NCBI GenBank assembly: GCA_037074615.1
Contig: CM073515.1
Location: 10,377,001 to 10,441,000, forward strand
DNA: 64,000 bases
Direction: 5' to 3'
Source: Leucaena leucocephala
Lineage: Eukaryota; Streptophyta; Magnoliopsida; Fabales; Fabaceae
Numbering within the stretch: the stretch's first letter is position 1; each line of letters starts with the position of its first letter. Positions 23,134-35,044 of the stretch are shown in pieces. The translations under genes were made by a program, and so were the position numbers. Under the pieces are notes generated by a model that worked only from the letters and a program-made list of their open reading frames with translations, did no database searches and had not been told where the DNA came from.

Positions 23134-23490
23134 CCTGGTGTATTCAGCCCAAACTTCCTCCTTGGCAATAATAGATCCTGTGGCTTCATCCTAAGTAAAA
23201 TCACTCAGTTCAAGAATAGACTTCACAGTTGTATACTGCTTCCTCAATACTGAATATCGATTTTTGAGTTGTTCCTTATCCCATTTGAGACATGTCTTGC
23301 TGTAAAATTCATCACAAATATATTTCCATGCCTTCTTGTTAAAAGAATTGCTCTGTTTATTCCTTTGAAGTACTTGATCAACCATCAGGTCTACAAGTAT
23401 CTTAGGGAGCGATATGGTCCACCTAGCCCTTGACTGTTGTTCCTGCTGCTGAGTTGCTAGTCTTCTTGATCTTGTAACTCGGGTTGCCAT
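23134..23490 (-). pseudogene. Captured Myb/SANT-like domain exon, one nonsense codon
   Basis: Starts MATRVTRSRRLATQQ. The domain core is ARWTISLPKILVDLM... AWKYICDEFYSKT... DKEQLKNRYSVLRKQY, the Myb/SANT-like fold found in L10-interacting-MYB-type and transposase-associated proteins. After LSDFT the codon is TAG where the family has Trp (FxWDE). Past it the frame continues DEATGSIIAKEEVWAEYTR up to a GT donor near 23134. Probably captured from a host gene or another transposon and then inactivated. Confidence 0.7.
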
Positions 23491-23836
23491 CTACCATTGT
23501 AACAGACAAAACATGCCTATTAAAGAGGGATACATATTTATGTATACGAGAGTTACCGATGGCTTCTACATATGACTGCCCATAGCTGATTCAATTATTA
23601 TTGCAAGAGGCAAGAACAAATAACTGCAAATGTAAACAAGAACATTATGATGGATTAAGTCAAGGAACATGAAACCTACAAAACACACACACGGACAACA
23701 AAAGAAGAACCCGAGCAGGCCATGTATTTACCAACCCAATTTAGTCCTGGCATAAATAAAAACAAAAACAAAAAACAAAGAAAGAAAGAGAATGTAGTAT
23801 TTGAAGTTGAAGAAGTGACACCATTTTCATATAGCA

Positions 23837-24034
23837 TTGTTATTGCACGATAGTCTATATTCTCAATGGCTTGAAATTGTTTCTATAAGCTCTTGTAATT
23901 TTGCTGAGCCTCCTGAAATTTTGAATGATGTTGAAGTTGTGGAAGATGCCGCAAAAGAAGTTGAAGAAGATAAAGCTGATGATGATGATGAGGAAGCAGA
24001 ACAATTTGAAGAAGTAGAACCAACAGACAACTAA
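23837..24034 (+). other. Acidic short frame inside the CACTA element
   Basis: 65 codons, second half very acidic (AKEVEEDKADDDDEEAEQFE). The first Met codon is TTG, not ATG. No recognised domain. Could be the tail of another captured gene or chance; low certainty. Confidence 0.25.
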
Positions 24035-24565
24035 AATATAGTTAGAGTAAAGGACAATGAAGTTGAAGCTAAAAAATCCCTTCAAATTATTAGAATTCAA
24101 TTGTTAAAAGGATGATGTGAATTATTCATTATTATTAGATTTTAGTTCATTTACTTATTTATTATTTTATTTATATATTTATAAGCCCCTTACAAGTTTT
24201 TATTTAAAGAAATTAGGAAAAAGAATTTAAAAGCAATTATTGACTTTCAGCAGCGACAATTGTTGTCGCTGATTCCACGTTAGGTCACCGCCTATACTTT
24301 ACCTTTGGTGGCGAGTTTGTATTTTTTTTTTGAACTTTTAGCGGCGACATTAGGTTGTCGTTGATTGTTGACATTCAGCGGTCGTCACCGCTGATTGTTG
24401 ACATTTATCAGCGACTTTCAATTGTCACCGCTGATGCTTATATGCGACAGTCTTATAGGTGACAACTTGGCTACGACAAAAAGTCGTCGCTAAAGGTTTT
24501 TAGCGTAATTTTTGTTCTTTCAACAGTGATTTTTGTCACCACTAAAAGTTAATCTTTTTATAGTG

Positions 24566-24718
24566 TTAGGACCCATGGCTCACTTCTCCACTTAGGATGG
24601 GCAGGCCAACTAGATGCATCAACCAACCCAATCAAGCGATGCCAGAGCAGTTTCCTATCACTTAATGCCCCCCACTCGGGTTAAAAGCTAGAGCTACCCA
24701 CTAGCTAAGCGTGCTGCA
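24566..24718 (+). repeat. Dispersed repeat R, copy 4, right part
   Basis: TTAGGACCCATGGCTCACTT through CTAGAGCTACCCACTAGC continues the copy broken at 20700. Confidence 0.85.
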
Positions 24719-25665
24719 AAATTAAATCACATTTTAGCGCCAGCTACCCATCCAAACACTCTAATTTATTTATAATCGATCACAATTTTTTTTATAAACT
24801 TTTTTCTATAAAAATTTTTAAATTATTTTTTTCCATAAAATTTCTCCAACAGTTAAACTAAACGGCTCTTGTGTAGCTTTTCATTACTACTTATCCTTGA
24901 AAGTTTCAGAGTAGTTCACTGATTTATTTTCTTTTGCCAAATTGAACAGAAGTTCTCGTACTTTTAAGTTTTAAGAAATTACTACCAATCAAGATATATA
25001 TTACAAAGTCAAGTATACCATTTAATTAGATAGGAATAAATGGATGTGATTTAGCATGCTTAAAACTATAAAGTGTTTTGCATTGATTTATTCTTTCTCA
25101 CTTCAATAGCTGCAATTCACTATGGTGATTGCTGCTATATAGTGCTTGTCCAAAAAAATGTGTATCATGCACATATCTTCTTTTGTGTGTTATTAAATTT
25201 AAATAATTTGATCTCTATTTAACATTTTAATTTTTTATTAAAAATATGGTAAAAAATGAGAGTTTTTTTTTTAAATAGGGGATTAGGCACTGACAACTTA
25301 AAATTATAAACGAGATCAAATACGTAATCTTCCATTTATAAAGGAGCATTCATACTACTAGATTATAAAGTTATTGACAAAATAAAAGTTTCCAACTGTC
25401 CATTTAAAAATTAATATTATAATAAATTATTCAAATAAAATTATATTTTTTATTTAAAGTAAGTTTATAATCTCTTTTGAAGCTTAGGACGTAAATACTT
25501 TTTACCTCTCATAACAAATATATTTTTAAGATTTCAACTTACGTTATCCTCCTTACAAAAAAGTGAGGTCATTTATCAACTCAACCTATGACTTATAGGT
25601 TATTTAAATAAAATTGTATTGATGTAAAGAAAATGCAAATGATATAATTTTATACTTTGCATACT
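24719..25665. other. Intergenic DNA duplicated from 5060-5834
   Basis: No gene. From ~24975 it follows the same order as 5160-5834 (CAAGTATACCATTTAATTAG, CTGCAATTCACTATGGTGA). Confidence 0.6.
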
Positions 25666-25882
25666 TGTACGACTTGCTAATGACCTAGCATCATACAAGA
25701 TTCGTCGTTTCAAAGTCATCATCACGTAATGAGTGTAATGACGACGTCGTTCCCAAATCACTGAAATGCTACATGAATGAAACTACATATGATGAGTATG
25801 TCTACAGTTTGATGTGTGGAGCATGGAAGAAGATGAATAATGAAGCAGTGCATAATAACAATTTTGAATTCTCTCAGAGTTT
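25666..25882 (+). pseudogene. Terpene synthase 3' exon fragment, frameshifted
   Basis: Matches 19335-19570 of TPS-A: RLANDLASYKIR, the SKSSS region (with a TAA after TCATCATCACG), KSLKCYMNET, the EYVYSLM region and the HNN-ELS region. It carries an ~18-bp deletion at the ASEEEA codons and several frame breaks. Similarity starts abruptly at TACGACTTGC and ends near CTCAGAGTTTA, the same left edge as the relic at 5835. Shows an older, dead third synthase lineage in this cluster. Confidence 0.8.
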
Positions 25883-27712
25883 AGGGATTGGTAGCCTCTT
25901 CTCTCAATATAAGTGTCTTTTTTAGAACGAGATTTAGAAGATCTAATAGATTTAATATTTATAAGATAGAGTGTTACTCAACATGTTACAATTGATGATG
26001 AGAAAAAAGTACTAAAAACTCAGAAAGTGTAGGCTTGCTTGTTTATGTTTTCAATTTTTACTTTAACCAAAAAAAAAACAATTTTTTCAATTTTTACGTT
26101 TTTAGGTTAGTTTCATGAAGTTATTTTTCAGAACAAGTTTTGAGAAGAAAAAAATCTGCTTAAATGATTGATTTAAAACACATCTCTTCCACTTTTGCCC
26201 CCAATTTTACAGAACTAGAAATAAATTGAACAAGTAAAACTTGTTCTATTTTTTTTTTTGGGTAAAAAAATTGTTCTATTTTTATTTTTTAGAATACATT
26301 GTTTATTTTTTTATTTTGCAACACTTAACTAAAAGACTAATTATCAAACAATTTTTTTGTTTTAATTAAAAAAAATTCTTCTTTGAACAAGGAATCAAAC
26401 AATGCCTATATTGCTAGTTAGTTTTATTTTTTCACCAAGAACTAGGGGTATATGTTGTTAAGTCTAATTACTCCATGGCACAACATATTCTGTTGAACAG
26501 TATGTTTTGATGATGACTAATGGTAAAAAGTTGTTAGCAATGTTAAAATGTCAAATAAAGTATTTAATAATTTTATAATACTCTTAAGAAAATGATTTTA
26601 AAACTTTAACAAATAGGGGAGAAAATGAAACTTGTCACAATACTTTGTGAGGTTCACATATTGCATTCACACTTGATTTATTTATATCAACATCTGATTC
26701 AATTTATTGTATAAACTATTTTTAATATAAGATTGATTAATTATATATTTTGATGATGCCAAAATTGTTAAATATATGCCAAGTTTGTTTTAAAGATACT
26801 CAAATTTTTTTTGTCTATGTCAAGTTTGATTGATGACATTGATATTGTGTTTTGACAAATGATAATTTGAAGATTGATTGTGTAAAATGCTTCTAAAATA
26901 TAAGTAATATTAATTATTTAGACATATTTTGTAGCAAATATAATTTACAAATAATTATTATACTTGAATTTGATTTATTTCAAAAAAGCTAATTATGGTA
27001 GAAAAGAGTTTTACTAAAATCTAAAACAAACTCTACCATAGTTATAAAAATACTTTTTTTAAAATTCAAATAGTTCATATAATATTAGATTATGTATAAT
27101 GAAACCTATTGTGGTAATATACAAGTATTCTACACATACTTTCAAAGTGCAATACTATACAATTAATATAACTTTAATTATGCCTCTCAAGTTTTCCTTG
27201 GGATCTTAGAATGGGACTATCACTTGAAAAATGTTAATAATAATAGAATGAGACAAACGTCTCATAATCAACAATTATACTCATCATGAGTATTAACATG
27301 TACTCATGAGGTGTTAAGTGGGACCAATCACAAAATACAATATATAGAAAATAACATATTATCATAATAAAATCAAATGGATAACCCACCCAATTTTCTC
27401 TCATCAAACTAACTGAACCGCCTTATTTATGCTAAAGACAAAAGTAATGGGATAACATAAGCTCAAACTCTCGACCTCAGGATAACTTCAAAGTTGTGAG
27501 ACCCACCACCTCAATGATCAAGTTTCTTTTTAAAACCATGATAAAACTCTTTTCTACCATAATTAGTTCTTTTAATAAACTAAATTTAGGTATAATAATT
27601 ATTTTTAAATTATATTGGGTATAAAATAGATCTAAATAATTAATATTACTTATATTTTAGGAAGATTTTACAGATTGCCAATGTTATTTGATAATATTTT
27701 GAAAATCAGTTT
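25883..27712. other. AT-rich intergenic DNA, LTR-like patches
   Basis: No gene. TGTTGAACAGTATGTTTTGATG at 26493 and ATTTTGATGATGCCAAAATTG at ~26745 resemble the starts of plant copia LTRs. The part 27070-27560 is shared with 49850-50345 in unit B. Confidence 0.4.
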
Positions 27713-30155
27713 TGTTAGAATCTATATTTTGATTATGTCAAATTAAGTAGTCTTTGTTCGAAGTTGTTTGAATTAATCCATTAACTGTTAGATTAATTTG
27801 TCAAATTAATCCATTAATCTGTTCAGATTTGTGTCTCTTAAGTTAATTAATCCATTATTTAATCAATTAATCTATATTAATAGATTAACTATTCGATTAA
27901 TGTTATAAAATTGCTTTATAGAAATTGAAAAAAATAGTCAATTAATCGATTAGTTATTCGATTAATGAGTTATCATTAATCGATTGACTATTCAATTAAT
28001 GTATTGAAATTTCTTTTTAGAATTGAAAAGATAAATCGATTAATCGATTAGTTAACCGATTAATTATAATTAATCAATTGCTTATTAGATTAATTTATTC
28101 ATAACAGTTTTTCCTTTAGTCAAAACAAACTCTATTAATCGATTAGTTAATCGATTAATTTTATATTAATCCATTAACTGTTCAATTAATTAATGCATAA
28201 TCATTTTGTGAAATTCAAATCTAAATCCTTTAATTGATTAATTAATCGATTAATTTACATTAATAGATTAATTGTTTGATTAACGTGTGTTAAAAATATT
28301 TCTGTATGAATTTCTCTAAAGACATTAATTGACTAAGTATTCGATTAATTTATATTAATCAATTAGTTACTCGATTAATTTCATATATTTTAAGAATCAT
28401 TCTCTGTTTATGTTGAAATTGATTGGATCTCTCTGTGAGCTATATATGTTTGATTCAAACATGAAATATGCGTATGTTTCTACTCATTCTTCATTATACA
28501 TCTCTTGAGAAACTTATCTTATCAAATTATATTATATATTATTGAAAATTCTGATCAAGGTGATGCTCCATTTTCTGTTTCACTTATTAATTGAAATATT
28601 AATATAATTAATGATGATTAATCCATTAGTTAATAGATTAAAATAGTGTATTTTTTACCGTGAAAAAATAAATTTGGATTCGATTAATATAGAGAAATTG
28701 TGAAGAAGGCGTTAGAAGAATAAGGAATTAATTGACTATAAATCAAGAAAGTAATCGAACTCTTGATTGTCTAAACAAAAGAGTGAAAGAATAGCAAAGG
28801 AAGAAGATAATGATTGATAAATCAACACAAATATTACGCTATTATGTTTGCGTTGATATAGATTGAGTATTTTAACTATATCTCAAGATATACTTATCAA
28901 ATTGAGGTGAAACTTAATTCATATGAAACTAAACTCAGAATTCTATCCAATGACACTAATTTCATTACCAAAGAGTCTCATATGAGGGAGATATGATTTG
29001 CATAATATGGAAAATAGAATTAACTCTTTGACCATGACCTATACTAACTAAATTGATCATATATTTCTATCTACAATGAATTTTGGAGTCAAACTTAGTT
29101 CATTAGAAAGTATACACAAAGTGCTTTATGAGGATAGGTTATTTTCTATGTTTGGAGTTAAAATAGAGGAGGTTATGATAATTGAAAGATGACTATTGTT
29201 CTTGAATTCAAAGATAATCAGAAGATAGAAGAAAATCAAGTGATGAACGATTATTACCAAAACTTCTCTTGATTGTATCAAACTTCATTTAAAGTATCTA
29301 AAGAAATTATTAGAATGAGATTAGACAAAGATTAAAGTCAACATACTCTCAACAGTAAAAAGGCACTTTGTGCCTGAAGTTTCAACAACTAGATCCAACG
29401 GTCATATTCTAAATGAAAGAAGAAACACTCAACGAAGAAAGATATTATTCTTAACGGTCAAAAGCTCAAACTTCATTTATAAATAAGAGAGCATTCAAGG
29501 AGTGAGACGAGCTATGAATGCATCATCATAATGCTAAAATATCGTTAAACTAAGAAAGTCTTAAACTCTGTGTTATTCGTTATATACCATTAGCATATCT
29601 TGAGAGAGAGAAAAATATAATGTACTACAATGTATCCTTTACTCTATCTGAGAGAGTTTTATATTTAATCATCTTTATCTAAATCTGAGAGCAAACCTTA
29701 AAATTGGGGATTCAAGGCAGGATTTGACCTTGTCTCTCTAAAGGGGAGTGTTGCCATTAGAGAGTAGTGTTACTTTAGGATTGAGGAGGTTCTCAATTAG
29801 CCGTTAAAATTGAGATTGTGAAGGCTACAAAGAGCCTGTTATAATCTTGACAGATAGTGGATTATAAATCTCAGTGAGAAGTTGAGGACTGGAGTAAGTC
29901 AAGGAAGAATAGAACTAGGATAATTATTCTGTGTAATTTTTTCTTCTTTAACTCTTTATATTTCTAGCAAGTCATTTAAATTATCTGATCAAATTTTTCA
30001 ACCTTATATATTTCACTTATTAGATTGCAAAAGAATTTCAAAAGAGTTTTAGCAAAGTTTTAAAATCTCGCAAATACCCAATTAACATATTCTTCTATAT
30101 TTCCTTCTTATTGATAATTAAACAGTTTAATCCTTACCATGTGCAAAAAGATACA
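27713..30155 (+). mobile_element. Putative copia-type solo LTR (A copy)
   Basis: Begins TGTTAGAATCTATATTTTGA and ends ATACA just before TTGGTAACAG, which resembles a worn initiator-tRNA-Met primer site (TGGTATCAGA). A TATA-like TTTATAAATAAGAGAGC lies near 29475, with a leader-like region after it ending GGAAGAATAGAACTAGG. The left third is dominated by AATTAATCGATTA-type repeats (27780-28390). There is no gag-pol. The equivalent in unit B is 50517-52895, so it predates the duplication. Confidence 0.5.
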
Positions 30156-30184
30156 TTGGTAACAGAAACAGAAAGACAAAAAAA

Positions 30185-30550
30185 GTGATGGTTCAAGCAA
30201 CTAGGCTCACTTGGCATTGTGGGCTAGAGATGCAGCAACCTGTGACCCTTCCATTGTGAGGAGCCAGAGGTTGTCGCTGCTCTGTGAAACTAGCCTCACG
30301 CAGTGCCATCTAGTCTAGGAACCATAAGCCTCAAGCTTTCGCTTAGGACCCATGGCTCAACTCTCCACTTAGAATGGGCAGGCTAGCTAGATGTGTCAAC
30401 CAACCCAACCAAGCAATGCCAGAGCCGTGTTCCATCACTTTAATGCCCCCACTCAGGTTACAAGCTAGCACTACCAAGCTCGGCAAGCTGCAAGCTGCAC
30501 CATAGTTTTATGTAGTATAGTTTATTTTTTATACTAGTCGATGTGAGACT
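30185..30550 (+). repeat. Dispersed repeat R, copy 5 (full length)
   Basis: From GTGATGGTTCAAGCAACTAG to ACTAGTCGATGTGAGACT. This is the uninterrupted reference for the split copy 4: CGCTTAGGACCCATGG is intact here. Confidence 0.8.
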
Positions 30551-30650
30551 TGTATTCAAACGTACTTGTCCTCAAACTAATATTACTTATATGTCCCTTC
30601 ATAAATGATTAATGTTTTGTGAGTCTGATCATTTAAAGAGCATCCCAAAC

Positions 30651-30688
<38 letters not shown>

Positions 30689-32039
30689 TGTGGTATACGA
30701 CTCTAATAAATATGAACATGTAGTTTTTTTATTACACCAAAGCTAGCCTTGAAAGCTTCCTCGAAAAGAAGTTCTCATACTTTACAGATAATATTTAAAA
30801 AAAAAGTTATAAAAATTTGGTTCAAACAATGGACACTAATATGACCTCTACGTTCCTTCATAATTTATAAGAGTACTCACAAAATATAAATTTGAAAAAT
30901 ATAACAAAATCTTTTAAATTTTAACTTAATTAATTTCATTAATTTTAACAGCCGGACCCTGGTTCTCATGTTTGAAGGCTAGGATTTTTTTTTTTTTTGC
31001 CTTTGGTCTGAGTTACATTATCTTAGCCAGCTTGCATTAATTAAGTGGGAAGCTCTTCATTATTATTTGTATTGCGATTCTGTTTTTGGATAAGCTATTT
31101 CTAATGAGCTTGAGAAGACTCAAGGTGTTTGATTTGGATGGGCAAAGTAAGTCTAAAGAACGCCGATTAATATCAATGAAGATAGTAGAAAATTAAATCA
31201 AACTAATGATAAATTATAAAGTTAATTATATAATTTATATAAGAATAAATTAATAGATGATTTAAGATGTTTAAAACTATGAAATGTTATTCATTGATAT
31301 AATCTTTCTCACTTCAATAGCTGCAATTCACTGGTGAATTGTCTAGGGTCTGGTGTATAAAGGGCATATACATCTTTTGTGGGTTATTTAATTCAAATAA
31401 TTTGAATGTTATTATTTTAAAAAAAAAATCCTATGAAAATACCACTTAAATTTAAAATCTTAAATAATAAATTTCTATAAAAATTGTGTTGTTATTTGTT
31501 TATTAAATATATTCAATACCTATCAAAGTATAGAAAATAAAATTGATTTGAAAATTTGAAATTTATGTGGTATTTTTGTGAGATTTTCCCTTATTTTTAT
31601 TAACTTTTAACATATTTTTTAAGAAAATATGGTACAAAATAAAAGTCTGCAACTATTAAATTAAAACATAGTATTATATACAATAAATTATTCAAATAAA
31701 ATTTTATTGATCTAAAGAAAATACACAAGATATATTTTTCCATTAGAAAATTTTAACTTTCTCGTGTATTAATTGTTTAAAAAAATCAGTGTAATTTAGA
31801 TATAAAGACTAGTGTTACGAAGAAATGTTTAAGCTACCAATAATTTTTTAAGTGAGATAATAGATAGCATCATCTTCTAAAGAACAGAATATGAGTTCGA
31901 ATATCATGAAATATACTAGTTAGAGAGGAGAACCTTTTTATATTATAAACCTCAAAAATAATATTTTTAAATAAATAAAAGAAACACTAGTACGAACTTA
32001 TTAGCATTACATACGATAATATAGGACCAAGGAAAGTAC
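30551..32039. other. AT-rich intergenic DNA with (TA)n tract
   Basis: (TA)n at ~30652-30684, a poly-T run at ~30988, no gene. Shared with 53291-54490 in unit B, except for an extra ~300 bp here (31390-31690). Confidence 0.6.
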
Positions 32040-32119
32040 AACTCGTTTAAAGGGAGTTATTATGTTTGACCTGTGAATGCATTTCAATCTCATGTACCTC
32101 CTAGGTAGTCTCCCTAACA

Positions 32120-32400
32120 ACTAAGGATCCTCCGAAGCGCTTAATCTACCCTAACTCTCTCCATCACTAAGTTTCTCCATCATAATCTTCATCTTCTCAT
32201 CCATCCTTCCATTAAATATTCCCAAAACACGTACTTTCTGCAGATTAGGTTTTGTTGGTGGAAGCACTTCACTCCATGGCGTCTGCCAATTTCCATGCTT
32301 TCATTGCTGTGATCTGAGTGTGCATGCCATGATGCTTCAACAAACCTGATGTGAAGCCTCAGAGCCTCCTTCTTAACCATTAATTATCCTTGTACTCCAT
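32120..32400 (-). pseudogene. NC2-alpha last-exon relic, internally deleted (X2 copy)
   Basis: On the minus strand 32380-32189 reads through with the recognisable stretch HSNESME (as in the intact gene: SHSNESMETS) and GVKCFHQQN where the gene has EVKPSISKT. The ~220 bp encoding the DLNMDP and PEKPTT regions are missing, replaced by ~30 bp containing ACACGTACTTTCTGCAG. The start codon of this frame is not that of a real gene. Confidence 0.75.
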
Positions 32401-32635
32401 TGCCATTCAACCATGTAGAAACATTATAATAATCTATTTTCCATCCAAGACAGCAGAGATAAAATTAAACCAAGTAACGCCATAGCATGATGTGCTGTTA
32501 TACCAAAATAATAAGCAAGGAGAATGATGAAGATGGGACTCGCTAGTTGATCAGAATGACAAATTTGAACACAGCTTGTTCAGTCAGAGTTTGTAGTGCA
32601 AAAGAAACACAGGAACAGAGCATCGTGTCAAAAAA

Positions 32636-33005
32636 GGTGATGGTTCATACAAGCTAGGCTCACCGGGCGTTGTGGGGCTAGAGAAGCAGCAGCCCGTGAT
32701 CCTTCCACCATGAGGAGCCAGAGGTTGTCGCTGCTCTGTGAAGCCAGCCTTACGCGGTCCCCTCTCGTCTAGGAATCATGAGACTCAAGCTTTCGTCCAG
32801 GTCCACATGGCTCAGCTCTCCATTTTGGAACGGGCAGGCCAGCTAATTGCTTCGTCCAACCCAACCACGTTGATGCCAGAGCGGTGTTCCATCACCTTAA
32901 GGCCCCCACATGGGTTACATGCTAGCGTTATCCAGCTCGGCTTACTATATGTTGCGTCAGATATTCATATAGTATATTTTGTTTCTCATACTAGTCTATG
33001 TGGAC
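32636..33005 (+). repeat. Dispersed repeat R, copy 6
   Basis: Full-length; GGTGATGGTTCATACAAGC to ACTAGTCTATGTGGAC. The equivalent copy in X1 (935-1150) has an internal deletion. Confidence 0.8.
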
Positions 33006-33116
33006 TTTTTTTTCCTTGTTGTCCCTTCATAATCACCAAAATTTTGCAATAAATATTCTTATTTTTGTCCCTTTAGAGATTGCAATCCATCGCGTTAGAT
33101 CACCTTGACGTGGTTG

Positions 33117-33670
33117 AACACTTTGGAAACAGAAGAGTGCTTTGAATTGGAGTATGTAGGAAAGGGAAAGAGTAAAGAAATTTCAAAAGAGTTGGTTCCA
33201 AGTGTCAAGACTCAACGTTTGGTGAAGCTGCCAAATCTGATTATTTTCCACCAAGGGATTAGATTGTGATGTGAGCTTTTTCGAATACATTTGTCAAATA
33301 TCCAAATTTATGGGAATGGAAACTCTCTCAGAGGACTCTCAGGATTTGCAAGGTGGGATACGAGTCTTTAGCTGACATGTTGGCATTTTTAGAATCAGAG
33401 ACACCAATGACAATGGATGATGCAAAGATGGAGGAATTTGAGAATTTATATTAAGAACTCGAATATTTTGACTTTGATGAGATGTGGTTGCCATCGATTC
33501 GCCAAAGAGTGATGGATATGCAAGCTGATCATAATAATAAATCGAAGCAGCTGGATCAGTTGGAGTCTCAAATTGGGACTTTAGAAGAACAACTCAGTGA
33601 TGCAAGAGCATGCTTGGCCAGTGTGAAAGATGATCTCGCAAAACCTGGCCAAGATTTGGCTTTTGATTAA
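33117..33670 (+). pseudogene. Coiled-coil gene fragment, broken (X2 copy)
   Basis: The best preserved of the three copies. The 3' frame MWLPSIRQRVMDMQADHNNK ... QLDQLESQIGTLEEQLSDAR ... PGQDLAFD is open to TAA (33668-33670). The shared premature TAA just before ELEYF is at ~33453. Upstream, VPSVKTQRLVKLPNLI and WEWKLSQRTLRIC lie in different frames. Confidence 0.55.
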
Positions 33671-33947
33671 GTATGCTTAGTATTGAGATGTGTGAACTTT
33701 GATTAGGCATGTGTTTTAATAATACTTTACCTTTCAAGAACCTTTTCTTCTTCTTTTTCACTTGAACTTCTAAAGGACATAAAACAGAGATTATCATGTT
33801 GACTAAATCTTATCTCAATCTTGGATTTCAAATATTTGGAATAATCGCTGTTCTTGTACTGCTATGTATTTAACATACAGTAAGTAATATATTCCTCTAG
33901 TTCTTATGGCTCCCGCCTAAAGATTATATTAATAGATTTTCATGGCA

Positions 33948-34019
33948 GTCGTTGTAGTATAGTGGTGAGTATTCCTGCTTATAACGCACGTGGCCTGGGT
34001 TTGATCCCTAGCAATAACG
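33948..34019 (+). pseudogene. tRNA-Asp-derived sequence (X2 copy)
   Basis: As at 2100, but with the more tRNA-like TAGTATAGTGG in the D-arm. Anticodon stem-loop CCTGC-TTATAAC-GCACG (ATA at the anticodon position) and acceptor 3' strand CAATAAC. Mismatched stems make a working tRNA unlikely. Confidence 0.7.
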
Positions 34020-34645
34020 CATTTGGTTGTCAACATGGGAAAATTATTTTGTATGTAGCTATGCTTTTTTCTCAACTTTTAATTTATATCCTCACTTAGA
34101 GGGAGAGTAACTTGATCTCACCTCGTGTGTTACCCTAAAGAGTTTAGTATAAATCACCCTTAGGAAGGTTGATTAATTTACAAGATTCTTCTATATCATT
34201 CGACAATCACTGTTCTTCCACGAAACCAAAATAGATAGGTAGAAATGAATTTGTACGGAGCCAGTCATTCTAGGGTGCTCCTTTACATTATACTAATGCT
34301 TGAATAATGAAAGAAAATGAGAAAGAAAAATTTAATCTTTTGAAAGTTCTGAAGCAATTAAAAAAGAACAACATATTCAGAAGCTCCAAGCAGCAGCAGC
34401 AGCAGAGTCATCTTTTCCCTCCGGGAACAAGCTCAGGTAGTTCCAGAGGTGCAGATGGACTTGAATTCATATTTGAGTATATCTATCAGGCCACTACATA
34501 TTCCCTGGCATTCATTTGGTGTTGCAAAAACTCTCCCTACTGTACCATTAATTCCCACTAACCTGCATGAATATACAGTTGTTCTGTTTCTAAAAATGGC
34601 AGAGGTCAGAAACAGAGCATGGCTAGGAGGGGCCTAAGATAAAAA

Positions 34646-35011
34646 GGTGATGGTTCAAGCGGCTAGGCTCGCTTGGCGTTGTGGGCTAGAGATGCAGCAG
34701 CCTGTGATCCTTCCACTGTGTGGAGCCAGAGGTTGTCGTTGCTCTGTGAACCCAGCCTCACGCGGTGCCCTCTCGTCTAGGAACCATGAGCCTCAAGCTT
34801 TCACTTAGGAACCATGGCTCAACTCTCCACTTGGAACGGGCAGGCCAACTAGTTGCATCATCCAACCCAACCAGTAGATGCCCGAACCGTGTTCCACCAC
34901 CTTAATGTCCCCACTTGGGTTACAAGCTAGAGTTACCATGCTCGACGAACTTTTGCTGTTTTCCATCACTTTATATGGTATGGTTTGTTTCTCATTTGAA
35001 TCGATGTGGGA
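34646..35011 (+). repeat. Dispersed repeat R, copy 7 (full length)
   Basis: GGTGATGGTTCAAGCGGC to GAATCGATGTGGG. Same place in X2 as copy 2 in X1 and copy 11 in X3. Confidence 0.8.
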
Positions 35012-35044
35012 TTATAATCGCCAAAATTAAGTTTTACAATAAAT

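Larger units (their letters stand above)
20701..24565. mobile_element. CACTA-family transposon carrying host gene fragments
   Basis: A 3,865-bp element. Left end CACTACCCTTTTGTGGTGAC, right end (reverse strand) CACTATAAAAAGATT with TTTTAGTGGTGAC just inside. Target duplication TTA at 20698-20700 and 24566-24568, confirmed by the uninterrupted repeat R. Subterminal GCGGCGAC / GTCGCCGC-type motifs cluster at 20815-20860 and 24245-24490, as is typical of CACTA elements. It contains no transposase, but it does hold an exon-like PPR piece (22707-22777), a Myb/SANT domain piece (23134-23490, minus) and an acidic frame (23837-24034), so it is a gene-capturing non-autonomous element. Confidence 0.85.

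Noticed and set aside
27780..28390. CRISPR-like or centromeric array
   Set aside because: Irregular spacing, no unique spacers of constant length, plant nuclear context; short AT-rich words inside an LTR-like element.
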